From an uncultured Clostridia bacterium (GTDB lineage: Bacteria; Bacillota; Clostridia; TANB77; CAG-508), in assembly GCA_944392515.1 (NCBI GenBank), contig CALXWV010000006.1, positions 1 to 45,768 on the forward strand: a stretch of 45,768 bases of DNA, read 5' to 3'. The notes under the pieces are model-generated. The model was not told the DNA's origin. It saw nothing but the letters and a program-made list of their open reading frames with translations, and did not search any database. A program made the position numbers and the translations under genes. Shown here in pieces: positions 8,472 to 15,308 of the stretch; within the stretch, counting starts at the first letter, position 1; each line of letters opens with the position of its first letter.

Positions 8472-9233
8472 CTATACAATATTACTAGATAAATCACTAG
8501 TGTCTTTATTTTCTAATGAATCTATTTCTTCAAAATACGCTTTAATTCCGTTGCAAATACCTTCCACAATTTTATCTTGATAAGTATCAGTAACTAGCTT
8601 TTGTCTTTCCTTTGTGCTCGATAAAAATCCTGTTTCTATAAGGCAAGATGCCATTTCTGTTTTAGTAATTACAATAAGTCCTGTGCTTTCTTTTGTGCCC
8701 AAATCTTCTGCGTCTGTTGCACTAATTACATTTTCTTGAATATTTTCAGCCAAAATTTTGCTTACAGTATCTTTTTCAGGATTATACCATGTTTCAATAC
8801 CGTTTGTAACAGTATCATCTTCTAATGCATTTTGATGAATACTTACAAAAATATCCGCATTATTTCTATTGGCAATTCTTGCACGTTCATTCAAATATAC
8901 ATTTACATCTTCCGTTCTTGTCATTATTACTTGTGTGTATTCTTGAGATAACTTTTTTTGCAATTTTTTAGCAATTTGTAAATCAATATTCTTTTCTAAA
9001 ACATTACCAAATATGCATCCCGGTTCTTCTTCCCCACCGTGACCTGCATCTATTACAATACATTTATTTATTTTAGTTGGACCACTATATGCAATGGTCT
9101 CGGCTGTTTGTTCTTTAGGCTTTACGCTATTATATATGCAAGCTATAATAATTAAAATGATGATTATAAGGACTAAGCCAACTCTTCTTCTATTTAACTT
9201 TCTTTTCTTTGTTCTTTTGTATCTTTTACTCAT
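8472..9233 (-). CDS. N-acetylmuramoyl-L-alanine amidase, amidase_3 (CwlD-like)
   Basis: This 253-residue zinc amidase cuts the bond between muramic acid and the stem peptide. A very basic N-terminus (MSKRYKRTKKRKLNRRR) leads into one membrane segment (about 18-35), acting as signal anchor, and the amidase_3 domain follows at 57-240. Zinc ligands are His65 (DAGHGG), Glu80 (VLEKN) and His133 (SIHQN); catalytic Glu200 lies in IETGFLSS. There is no extra cell-wall binding repeat, so it resembles CwlD, the spore-cortex muramoyl amidase, in size and layout, although a vegetative role is equally possible because no other sporulation gene is evident here. It lies 15 bases upstream of smpB. Confidence 0.92.
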   Translation of the reverse strand: MSKRYKRTKKRKLNRRRVGLVLIIIILIIIACIYNSVKPKEQTAETIAYSGPTKINKCIVIDAGHGGEEEPGCIFGNVLEKNIDLQIAKKLQKKLSQEYTQVIMTRTEDVNVYLNERARIANRNNADIFVSIHQNALEDDTVTNGIETWYNPEKDTVSKILAENIQENVISATDAEDLGTKESTGLIVITKTEMASCLIETGFLSSTKERQKLVTDTYQDKIVEGICNGIKAYFEEIDSLENKDTSDLSSNIV

Positions 9234-9311
9234 AAATTCCCTTTCCTCAAAAAGTAAAATTTAATTTTTCTTAGTATATCATATAATTTTTAAAATATCC
9301 ATATTTTTGCA

Positions 9312-9360
9312 TAAAAAAACAATAATGAGATAAGATAAGATTTGTTTTCCTATCTCATTA
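9312..9360 (-). terminator. terminator of the TPR-like gene
   Basis: On the minus strand TAATGAGATA and TATCTCATTA (9323-9332 and 9351-9360) form a ten-base-pair perfect stem followed by a run of seven T. It ends the gene at 9457-10977 before the amidase gene begins. Confidence 0.75.
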
Positions 9361-9369
9361 CTGTTTTGG

Positions 9370-9431
9370 TTGAACAAGAAAAGCAAGTTTTCTAATTTTT
9401 AGTTAGAAAAAACTCAGAATTTCTTATTCAA
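9370..9431. repeat. nested inverted repeats in the 3' untranslated region
   Basis: TTGAACAAGAAA (9370-9381) and TTTCTTATTCAA (9420-9431) pair at 11 of 12 positions and enclose a second stem, AGTTTTCTAA (9386-9395) with TTAGAAAAAACT (9403-9414, two extra A). The structure lies between the stop codon of the TPR-like gene and its terminator hairpin. Confidence 0.5.
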
Positions 9432-9456
9432 GAAAGCTATCAAAGCCAGTTGACTT

Positions 9457-10977
9457 TTAATAATAACGATATATGGGGTTGTTATCTTTGGGTGGAGTGA
9501 TTGATTTTAGCAAATTATAAAATGAGTCATCATTCACAGAAAGTTTTAATATATCTTTCCACTGAACTAAAATATTGCAAAGGTTACACGTTGGAGCACC
9601 ATTTTTATAATGCTCTTGTAACATTTTCCAAATGGGCTCATCATCAACAATCTTGCTTATCCAAGGACACTTTTTATAACATATAACTACATTTAAAGCG
9701 TAGTTAATATATTCAAACATATTTCCAAATTCTTTTAGGGTAAAGTAAATTTGAGCAAACAATATATATGTTCTAAAGAATATTTCATAATCGGTTGTTC
9801 TTTCAAGACTAATAATAGTAAATTGTCCTTTGGGTAAGCCTAGTAATTCTAATATCATTAGTAAACGATATTTAGCTTCTGTATAATTACCATCTCTAGC
9901 ATAAAGAAGTGCTAATCTAAAATTTGCCCAAATATTCTTTTGGTTTTGTACTAGAGCTATTTTATAAGATTCGTATGCACCACTCCAATTTCCACCAATA
10001 ACAAAAAAATAATCTCCAAGCATTGAGTAATACTTACTGACAAATTTATCACCATTTAAGCCTTTTCCGCGTATATTGCAAACAATATGTGAAATATATT
10101 CTCTCATTGCAAAGTCAGTATCTTTACTCAAAATAGCATTACGTGAAGCTAAACACCAAAGCCCGATAAAATTTTCATCAATATTTTTCATTTTTTTTAT
10201 AAAAGATATTGTTGAATCTTTGCATAAGTTGTAAATAATAGTAATTCTATTATTATTAAAAAATTTCCAAGTTGGAGAATCTAATTCTTGGCAAATAAGT
10301 GCAGTATTAACAAATGCGTAAATAGCATAAACTGTTTTTAAAGATTGACTTACTGGTTGCAATTCATTAAAGAAATCCACAAATCCATTAATACAAAACT
10401 CCCAAAATTCGGATGGACGCAAATCAATTCCAAATGCATTTGAATTCAGTTTAGCTAGGGATAAGCTCGTCAACGATTGCAAGCAAACAAAAATGTTATG
10501 CTTGAGATACAAATCAAGAATAAACTTCATCTCTTCTTGCTTTTCTGTATCTTCATACCATAATTGTTCGACTAACTTTTCCAAAACTTTTCTTCTAAGT
10601 TCCTCCTTAGTCTGTACATTTTCAAAGGTTTTATCATCCTTTTTTGAGTTTTTCGAAAATGCTCTTACTGAGAAATCTTTAGATTCTTCTTCTTTTAAAA
10701 AGAAGTAATCCAATGCAATCACATTCCTAGCCTTGCTATGCCAAAGCCATGAGGTATATACGTTATCATCATTATCAAAGGCAGGGCTGAGATTGAGCCA
10801 AATGTCCAAATCATAGCTTGGAGTTGCCGTCTTCAGAGCTTCGGTTAATTCATCCCATAATTGAAAAGGCTCTTCCAAAATCTGAAAGCCTATAAACTCC
10901 AAGAAGGTTTTAATATACTCCTTTTCAGAAAGATAAGCTGTGTGGTAAACAAGCCGAATTGTTTGAATGTTAGCCAT
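9457..10977 (-). CDS. unrecognised protein with TPR-like helical repeats
   Basis: I do not recognise this 506-residue protein. Residues 1-100 start with an alternating strand-helix pattern (TIRLVYHTAYLSEKEYIK, then FIGFQILEEP) that could be a small alpha/beta domain of the kind seen in TIR-like or receiver folds, but no diagnostic residues support either. The middle and C-terminal part is helical; about 315-385 shows TPR-like units (YSMLGDYFFVIGGNWSGAYE, ANFRLALLYARDGNYTEAKY) with the usual small and aromatic positions. A cysteine pair CNLC lies near the C-terminus. No signal peptide or membrane segment. The start is the ATG at 10977 behind AAGGAGG; a longer GTG frame overlaps that site. Base composition is visibly less AT-rich than flanking genes, and it has its own promoter and terminator, so it looks like an acquired single-gene unit. 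Confidence 0.6.
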   Translation of the reverse strand: MANIQTIRLVYHTAYLSEKEYIKTFLEFIGFQILEEPFQLWDELTEALKTATPSYDLDIWLNLSPAFDNDDNVYTSWLWHSKARNVIALDYFFLKEEESKDFSVRAFSKNSKKDDKTFENVQTKEELRRKVLEKLVEQLWYEDTEKQEEMKFILDLYLKHNIFVCLQSLTSLSLAKLNSNAFGIDLRPSEFWEFCINGFVDFFNELQPVSQSLKTVYAIYAFVNTALICQELDSPTWKFFNNNRITIIYNLCKDSTISFIKKMKNIDENFIGLWCLASRNAILSKDTDFAMREYISHIVCNIRGKGLNGDKFVSKYYSMLGDYFFVIGGNWSGAYESYKIALVQNQKNIWANFRLALLYARDGNYTEAKYRLLMILELLGLPKGQFTIISLERTTDYEIFFRTYILFAQIYFTLKEFGNMFEYINYALNVVICYKKCPWISKIVDDEPIWKMLQEHYKNGAPTCNLCNILVQWKDILKLSVNDDSFYNLLKSITPPKDNNPIYRYY

Positions 10978-11069
10978 TTTTTCCTCCTTTTTAATCACGT
11001 GCCATAGATATTTACTTGTATTATTTTTAGCTTATAAAACCTCCCTCATTTCAAAAAATTTATGCATAT

Positions 11070-11098
11070 AATATATCACGGTTTTCGCAATATTTCAA
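11070..11098 (-). promoter_or_regulatory. probable promoter of the TPR-like gene
   Basis: On the minus strand TTGAAA (11093-11098), 17 bases, then TATATT (11070-11075). This would give an untranslated leader of about 85 bases before the ATG at 10977. Confidence 0.4.
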
Positions 11099-11213
11099 TG
11101 TTTTGGTTAAAAGTAATATAAAATAAAATCATATAATGGAGTTTTAGAAGGAACAGCTTACTAAAATAAAGTGTTTTAGAATTTATTAAAATATAATTCA
11201 TGAATTAGTTAAA

Positions 11214-11531
11214 TTAAAAATTATTTTTTATGTAAGATTTATAAAAAGATTTAAAATTTCTTTTTTCATGGACAACAAAATGTATGTAAACGATATTTGA
11301 AGCTTCGGAAACATCATAAACTATTCGATAGCTTTTATAAATAAGTTCTCTAAAATTCTTGTTTGATAATTCTGGAACATATCGGCCTAAATAAGGAGAG
11401 TTTTCTAATTCAGAAATACGAGAATAAATATTTTCTGAAGTTTCATTTGCATATTTAATAGAATCTCGAGATATATATTCATATATCGACTCTAAATCTT
11501 TATGTGCCTCATTTGACATCAAAACTTGCAT
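11214..11531 (-). CDS. RelE/ParE-family toxin
   Basis: This 105-residue protein has the compact RelE/ParE fold pattern: an N-terminal strand (MQVLMSNEAHKDLESIYEYIS), a helix pair through the NETSENIYSRISELENSPYLGRYV block, and a C-terminal sheet with FRELIYKSYRIVYDV and IVYIHFVVHEKRNF. ParE-type toxins poison DNA gyrase, RelE-type toxins cleave mRNA on the ribosome; the sequence alone does not decide which. The G-R and Y-R-I-V-Y signatures fit the ParE side slightly better. Its ATG lies inside the 3' end of the antitoxin gene (23 bases overlap, different frame), which is the standard translational coupling of such pairs. A second ATG four codons downstream is also possible. Confidence 0.85.
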   Translation of the reverse strand: MQVLMSNEAHKDLESIYEYISRDSIKYANETSENIYSRISELENSPYLGRYVPELSNKNFRELIYKSYRIVYDVSEASNIVYIHFVVHEKRNFKSFYKSYIKNNF

Positions 11532-11709
11532 ATTTTTTTCTCATCCTTTCTTTAGATTCTTTTACAGTCATTACTCTGCCATTTTTTATGTCTTCTTGAC
11601 TTTTTTGTAATTTAGAATGCAAGTATAAAGTATAAATTGCGTCATCCCAAGTAGTATCATCTGGTAATGTATTAACAGTTGCAAGAATTTCTTGTTTTTT
11701 ACTAGTCAT
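11509..11709 (-). CDS. antitoxin of the RelE/ParE pair
   Basis: This 66-residue protein lies directly upstream of and overlaps the toxin gene. It begins MTSKKQEILATVNTLPDDTTWDDAIYTLY-, a short acidic helical N-terminus followed by a hinge and a basic stretch ending KESKERMRKKYASFDVK, a layout shared by many small chromosomal antitoxins paired with ParE/RelE toxins. The family is recognised by position and shape rather than by a strong DNA-binding motif. I start it at the ATG at 11709, 11 bases after AAAGGA; a longer frame to 11757 runs back through the promoter region. The antitoxin should neutralise the toxin and probably represses the pair by binding the palindrome upstream. Confidence 0.8.
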   Translation of the reverse strand: MTSKKQEILATVNTLPDDTTWDDAIYTLYLHSKLQKSQEDIKNGRVMTVKESKERMRKKYASFDVK

Positions 11710-11735
11710 AATTAATTTCATCCTTTCTAAAAAGT

Positions 11736-11751
11736 TACTAATATTAGTATA
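11736..11751 (-). promoter_or_regulatory. palindrome over the antitoxin -10 element, likely operator
   Basis: TACTAATATTAGTA (11736-11749) is a perfect 14-base palindrome. It overlaps a minus-strand TATACT -10 element (11746-11751) about 35 bases before the antitoxin ATG. That is where a toxin/antitoxin complex would bind for autoregulation. Confidence 0.5.
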
Positions 11752-11850
11752 GCACAAATTGATATAAAATACTATTATTTTTTAAATTTTAATGAAAAAA
11801 ATCTAGATTTTGCCTATTAAAATCTTCCTATTCCATAAAACAAATATAAT

Positions 11851-11889
11851 CAAAAAAGTGACTTACTTAAAAAATAAGCAAATCACTTT
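11851..11889 (-). terminator. terminator of the signal-peptide protein gene
   Basis: On the minus strand AAAGTGA and TCACTTT (11883-11889 and 11855-11861), with inner CTTA/TAAG pairing, form a stem that is followed by six T. It lies eight bases beyond the stop codon at 11897. Confidence 0.75.
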
Positions 11890-11896
11890 ACATTAA

Positions 11897-12321
11897 TTAA
11901 TCATTATCATTATGTTCTTTCATATATTTGCAAATTAATGCTACTGCAATAACAACTATAGCAATTAATATTATCCACATCCACACATCAAGGCTCATAC
12001 CTAAAAATTTATAATTAGATTCTCCTGCTGTAGTATCATTTATCGCACTGTTTGTTGTATCCACAGTATTTCTGACACCATTAACTGTAGTCTCTGTAAC
12101 ATTTTCTACAACATTACCTGCACTTTGAGCAGTATTTTTAGTAGCATCCCATGTATTTTCAATAGCATTACCTGTTGTATCCATTGCATTTTCTACACCA
12201 CCTGCTACATTACTAGTTGCTTCTCTTGCAAAATTAGCCATATTTCCAGTAGCAAAAACAGTACTAAAACATGTTGCAAATATAAATAAAAGAATACTAA
12301 TAATTAGAATCTTTTTTTGCA
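11897..12321 (-). CDS. small secreted helical-repeat protein with C-terminal membrane anchor
   Basis: This 141-residue protein has a signal peptide (MQKKILIISILLFIFATCF, cut near VFA), then about 75 residues of loosely periodic sequence built from units like NAMDTTGNAIENTWDATKNT and NVVENVTETTVNGVRNTV, whose roughly eleven-residue period resembles amphipathic LEA- or apolipoprotein-like helices. A single membrane segment (WMWIILIAIVVIAVALICKYM) and a short charged tail end it. No domain is recognised. It should be displayed outside the membrane, perhaps lying on it as an amphipathic helix. The start is the ATG at 12321 behind GGGAGG; the longer frame to 12400 lacks a site. It lies between the palindromic repeat and its own terminator, downstream of fba. 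Confidence 0.7.
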
Positions 12322-12400
12322 TATTATCCTCCCATAATAACTTTGTGAAATCAATATTATTATTTGTTATTTTGAAAAATATATGCAAATTTTTTTGCAT

Positions 12401-12489
12401 TTTGGGACGGACCTTTTTGAAAAATATCTAAGTGAAAATTTATTTTAGTCACAAATCTAAAGATATTTTTCAAAAAGGTCCGTCCCAAA
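12401..12489. repeat. palindromic repeat element, copy A (29-base perfect arms)
   Basis: A left arm at 12401-12429 and a right arm at 12461-12489 are perfect reverse complements over 29 bases, with a 31-base loop between. The arms carry GGGACGGACCTTTTTGAA, also found in copy B at 27594-27637. The loop contains no gene. It starts eight bases after the fba stop codon and could act as a transcript-end hairpin or as a non-autonomous mobile element. Confidence 0.85.
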
Positions 12490-12497
12490 CGTAAAAT

Positions 12498-13427
12498 CTA
12501 TGCTTTATTACTACTTCCAAATACATCTCTTATTTTATGTTTTACAGTTTCTTTAATAAATTCTCTTCCTGGTCCTAAATATTTTCTAGGGTCAAATTGC
12601 TCAGGTGTTTCTACAAATACTTGTCTTATAGCTGCAGTCATTGCTAACCTTAAATCTGTATCAACATTTATTTTAGATACTCCCCTTTTGCTTGCTTCAT
12701 GAAGCATTTCATCTGGTACACCTTTTGCACCAGGCATATTTCCACCATATTTATTGCACATTTCTACATATTCAGGTATTACTGTTGATGCTCCGTGCAA
12801 TACTATTGGAACATTTGGCATTAAATCTTTTACTTTTTCTAGGATATCAAAACGAAGTCTTGCTTCTCCTTTAAATTTGTATGCTCCATGGCTCGTACCA
12901 ATAGCTATAGCTAAAGAATCACATCCTGTTCTTTGCACAAATTCAAGTGCTTGATTTGGATCAGTATACATTGCATCATTTGCTGAAACATTTACATCAT
13001 CTTCAACTCCAGCAAGTTTACCAAGTTCTGCTTCAACAACAACTCCGTGTTCATGAGCATAATCTACAACTTGTTTTGTAAGTTCTATATTTTTCTCAAA
13101 ATCATATTTTGAGCCATCAAACATTACAGATGTATATCCATTATCTACACATAATTTACAAGTTTCAAAATCTGGTCCATGGTCTAAATGAAGTGCTACT
13201 GGAATATCCTGCTCTTCGAGTCCAGCTTCAATCATCTTTTTTAAATATGGTATTCTAGCATATTTAATTGCACTAGATGAGGTTTGAAGTATTACTGGAG
13301 AATTTTCCTCGGCAGCTGCATCCATTATTCCTTGTACAAATTCCATATTATTAATATTAAATGCACCAACTGCAAATTTTTCATTAATTGATTTTTCAAA
13401 CATATTTTTTGTTGTTACTAATGACAT
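12498..13427 (-). CDS. fba: class II fructose-1,6-bisphosphate aldolase
   Basis: This 309-residue zinc aldolase splits fructose-1,6-bisphosphate into dihydroxyacetone phosphate and glyceraldehyde-3-phosphate in glycolysis. Landmarks: LVTTKNMF at the start, catalytic Asp82 and zinc ligand His83 in ALHLDHG, the VEAELG motif with Glu134, His180 in IGTSHGAYKF, His211 in VLHGAST, and the C-terminal INVDTDLR phosphate-binding segment. Length and order fit the FbaA/Fba type of Gram-positive bacteria. I start it at the ATG at 13427, matching the family N-terminus; an ATG four codons upstream directly abuts the AAAGGA site. It is transcribed on its own from a TTGACA promoter and followed at once by repeat copy A, with ldh just upstream. 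Confidence 0.96.
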   Translation of the reverse strand: MSLVTTKNMFEKSINEKFAVGAFNINNMEFVQGIMDAAAEENSPVILQTSSSAIKYARIPYLKKMIEAGLEEQDIPVALHLDHGPDFETCKLCVDNGYTSVMFDGSKYDFEKNIELTKQVVDYAHEHGVVVEAELGKLAGVEDDVNVSANDAMYTDPNQALEFVQRTGCDSLAIAIGTSHGAYKFKGEARLRFDILEKVKDLMPNVPIVLHGASTVIPEYVEMCNKYGGNMPGAKGVPDEMLHEASKRGVSKINVDTDLRLAMTAAIRQVFVETPEQFDPRKYLGPGREFIKETVKHKIRDVFGSSNKA

Positions 13428-13478
13428 ATTATTTACCATTCCTTTCTTGTTTTGAATAAAATATTATTATTGATTATG

Positions 13479-13507
13479 ATTTTATATTTAATAATCTAAA
13501 ATGTCAA
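13479..13507 (-). promoter_or_regulatory. probable fba promoter
   Basis: Minus strand TTGACA (13502-13507), 17 bases, TAAAAT (13479-13484). The -35 box is a perfect consensus. The leader would be about 45 bases. Confidence 0.55.
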
Positions 13508-13568
13508 CACTAAGGCTAATTATTAAAAAAATTTAACTATTTATTGTTATAATAATTTTACCATATAT

Positions 13569-13613
13569 AAAAAATAAAAGCAGATTTACTTTTTTAATGC
13601 AAATTCTGCTTTT
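13569..13613 (-). terminator. ldh terminator
   Basis: Minus strand AAAAGCAGAATTT pairs with AAATCTGCTTTT across a short loop (13576-13584 with 13605-13613 form the outer stem) and is followed by TTATTTTTT. It starts nine bases after the ldh stop. Confidence 0.8.
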
Positions 13614-13622
13614 ACTCCTATA

Positions 13623-14576
13623 TTATTCAATGACTTTATCAATATCTTCTTTCATTTTTTCTAATACTTCAAAGCTTGCATCAAATTTAGCTTGTTCATC
13701 ATCTGAAAGTGTAATATTAAGTATATCTTCTACACCTTTATGACCAATTATAGCAGGAACGCCAATAAATAATCCTGAATGACCATAATTGCCATCTATA
13801 TAAGTAGAAACAGTTAGTATTTCTTTGTCATCATCTAATATTGTTCTAACAAGTTTTGCTAAACCAAGTCCTATACCATAATATGTTGCTTTTTTTCTAT
13901 TTATAATTTCATAAGCAGCTTGTTGAACATCAGTATATATTTCATCTAATATTTTTTCATCTTTACCTTTTTCTTTTAATATTTGTATTAAAGGTTTACA
14001 TCCGATGTAACTATGAGACCAAGCAACAAATGAAGAATCTCCATGTTCTCCCATTATATATGCATGAACATTTTTAGGAGATATGTCTAATCTTTCTCCT
14101 ATTAAATATCTTAATCTTGAAGTATCTAGCATTGTTCCAGAACCAATAACTTTATTCTTAGGGAACTTAGAAACCTTTTCTACAACATAAGTCATTAAAT
14201 CAACTGGATTTGTAGCAATTACAAAAATTCCATTAAAGCCAGATTTTACAACTTGCTCAGTAATATCTTTCATTATACCCGCATTTGTTTTTGCAAGCTC
14301 TAATCTAGTTTGTCCAGGTTTTTGAGCTATACCTGCTGTTATAACAACTATATCTGCATCTTTACATTCATCATATTCACCTGATTTTATTTCAATTCTA
14401 CTACTTGGAGCACAAGCAATACCATGTGCTAAGTCCATTGCTTCACCAACAGCTTTATCCTTTAAAACATCAATAAGTACAAGTTCGTTTACTCCTCCTT
14501 GGTTTTCTAAGGCATAAGCCATACTCATTCCAACAAAACCAGTTCCAACTAATACAACTTTTCTTTTTGAAATCAT
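13623..14576 (-). CDS. ldh: L-lactate dehydrogenase
   Basis: This 317-residue enzyme reduces pyruvate to L-lactate with NADH, recycling NAD+ in fermentation. The Rossmann motif GTGFVG is at 11-16, with the acidic residue after strand 2 (VLIDV, 33-37). The active-site loop AQKPGQTR (84-91) has Gln85, the residue that marks lactate rather than malate specificity; Asp151 and Arg154 lie in LDTSRLR and the catalytic His178 in GEHGDSS. The start is the ATG at 14576, eight bases after GGAGG; the longer frame overlaps this site. It stands alone between two terminators. Its closeness to fba and presence of phosphofructokinase further right point to a homolactic or mixed-acid glycolytic lifestyle. Confidence 0.96.
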   Translation of the reverse strand: MISKRKVVLVGTGFVGMSMAYALENQGGVNELVLIDVLKDKAVGEAMDLAHGIACAPSSRIEIKSGEYDECKDADIVVITAGIAQKPGQTRLELAKTNAGIMKDITEQVVKSGFNGIFVIATNPVDLMTYVVEKVSKFPKNKVIGSGTMLDTSRLRYLIGERLDISPKNVHAYIMGEHGDSSFVAWSHSYIGCKPLIQILKEKGKDEKILDEIYTDVQQAAYEIINRKKATYYGIGLGLAKLVRTILDDDKEILTVSTYIDGNYGHSGLFIGVPAIIGHKGVEDILNITLSDDEQAKFDASFEVLEKMKEDIDKVIE

Positions 14577-14597
14577 AAAAATTACCTCCATTTACTT

Positions 14598-14650
14598 ATT
14601 TTATTATTGGCAATTTTTTTGTCAATATTCAAGCGACTAATATTATACCA
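14598..14650 (-). promoter_or_regulatory. candidate tandem ldh promoters
   Basis: Two candidates on the minus strand. One is TTGACA (14620-14625), 16 bases, TAAAAT (14598-14603), which would leave a very short leader. The other is an extended -10, TGGTATAAT, with TATAAT at 14642-14647, giving a leader of about 60 bases. I see no clear Rex or catabolite-repression site. Confidence 0.4.
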
Positions 14651-14689
14651 CTATAAATTTACAAAATAAAGTATTTTAGTAAAAATACT

Positions 14690-14727
14690 AAAAAAGAACC
14701 ATATATTAATTATATAAGGTTCTTTTG
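14690..14727 (-). terminator. terminator of the small membrane protein gene
   Basis: AAAAGAACC (14692-14700) and GGTTCTTTT (14718-14726) form a stem over an AT-rich loop; on the minus strand it runs into TTTTTTAGT. It lies 30 bases after the stop at 14757. Confidence 0.75.
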
Positions 14728-14756
14728 TGATTTTCGAAAATCATTTATAATTTTCA

Positions 14757-15140
14757 TTAAACTTTTTTCCAAAGTACATCTAAGCCATCTTTTTCAATAA
14801 CTTTTTCGTCTGCTTTGTCCTTTTTATCTGTCTTAGTTTTTTTGCCTTTAGTGGTTTTTGTTGCTTCTATTTGAATTTTATCAAGCCAAATGAAGAATAA
14901 GAATGAAACAAATATAAATATTTCATCTACAGCAATTGATACAGCAAATGGTGTAATATCTGTAACATCATTTAATGCTGATAATTCAATTGTATGACCT
15001 ACTAATATTGCTAAGAAAACTAATAGAACAACACATGGAATTGTATTTTTCTTGTATTGTTGTGCTAAAAATGCACATAAAAGAACTAAAACAAGTGCTA
15101 CTACTACATGTATTGGATTTGCAAAATTAATAATTGGCAT
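14757..15140 (-). CDS. small three-helix membrane protein, unrecognised
   Basis: This 127-residue protein has three hydrophobic segments (about 10-27, 35-52 and 65-85) and then a long, strongly charged cytoplasmic tail of lysine, aspartate and glutamate (KTTKGKKTKTDKKDKADEK). I do not recognise a family. The shape suggests a small integral membrane protein whose tail contacts a soluble partner or nucleic acid, but this is inference. It has an excellent AAGGAGG site seven bases before ATG and its own terminator, so it is expressed separately from glmM upstream and ldh downstream. Confidence 0.75.
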   Translation of the reverse strand: MPIINFANPIHVVVALVLVLLCAFLAQQYKKNTIPCVVLLVFLAILVGHTIELSALNDVTDITPFAVSIAVDEIFIFVSFLFFIWLDKIQIEATKTTKGKKTKTDKKDKADEKVIEKDGLDVLWKKV

Positions 15141-15266
15141 AAATACTTCCTCCTTTGTTACAATTTACTTTATAATATATTATTTTGACATAATTTTCAA
15201 TATATTTTATATTAAATTTTTGTTACATTTCTGTTACGAAACTTTATTTCTTACTTCAATAATTAA

Positions 15267-15302
15267 TAAAACACTTGCACTATTTTTTTATAATGCAAGT
15301 GT
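15267..15302 (-). terminator. glmM terminator
   Basis: ACACTTGCA (15271-15279) pairs perfectly with TGCAAGTGT (15294-15302); on the minus strand the stem is followed by TTTATTAATT. It starts seven bases after the glmM stop codon. Confidence 0.75.
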
Positions 15303-15308
15303 TCATTA

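Noticed and set aside
11194..11207. Palindrome TAATTCATGAATTA downstream of the toxin gene
   Set aside because: It is perfect but made almost only of A and T, has no promoter or T run around it, and such short AT palindromes are expected by chance here.
12401..12489. Full insertion sequence
   Set aside because: The inverted repeats enclose only 31 bases, with no transposase and no visible target duplication; it is listed as a small repeat element instead.
14671..14688. Small hairpin GTATTTT/AAAATAC before the ldh region
   Set aside because: It is purely AT-type apart from its end pairs, lies next to a clear terminator and adds nothing to it.
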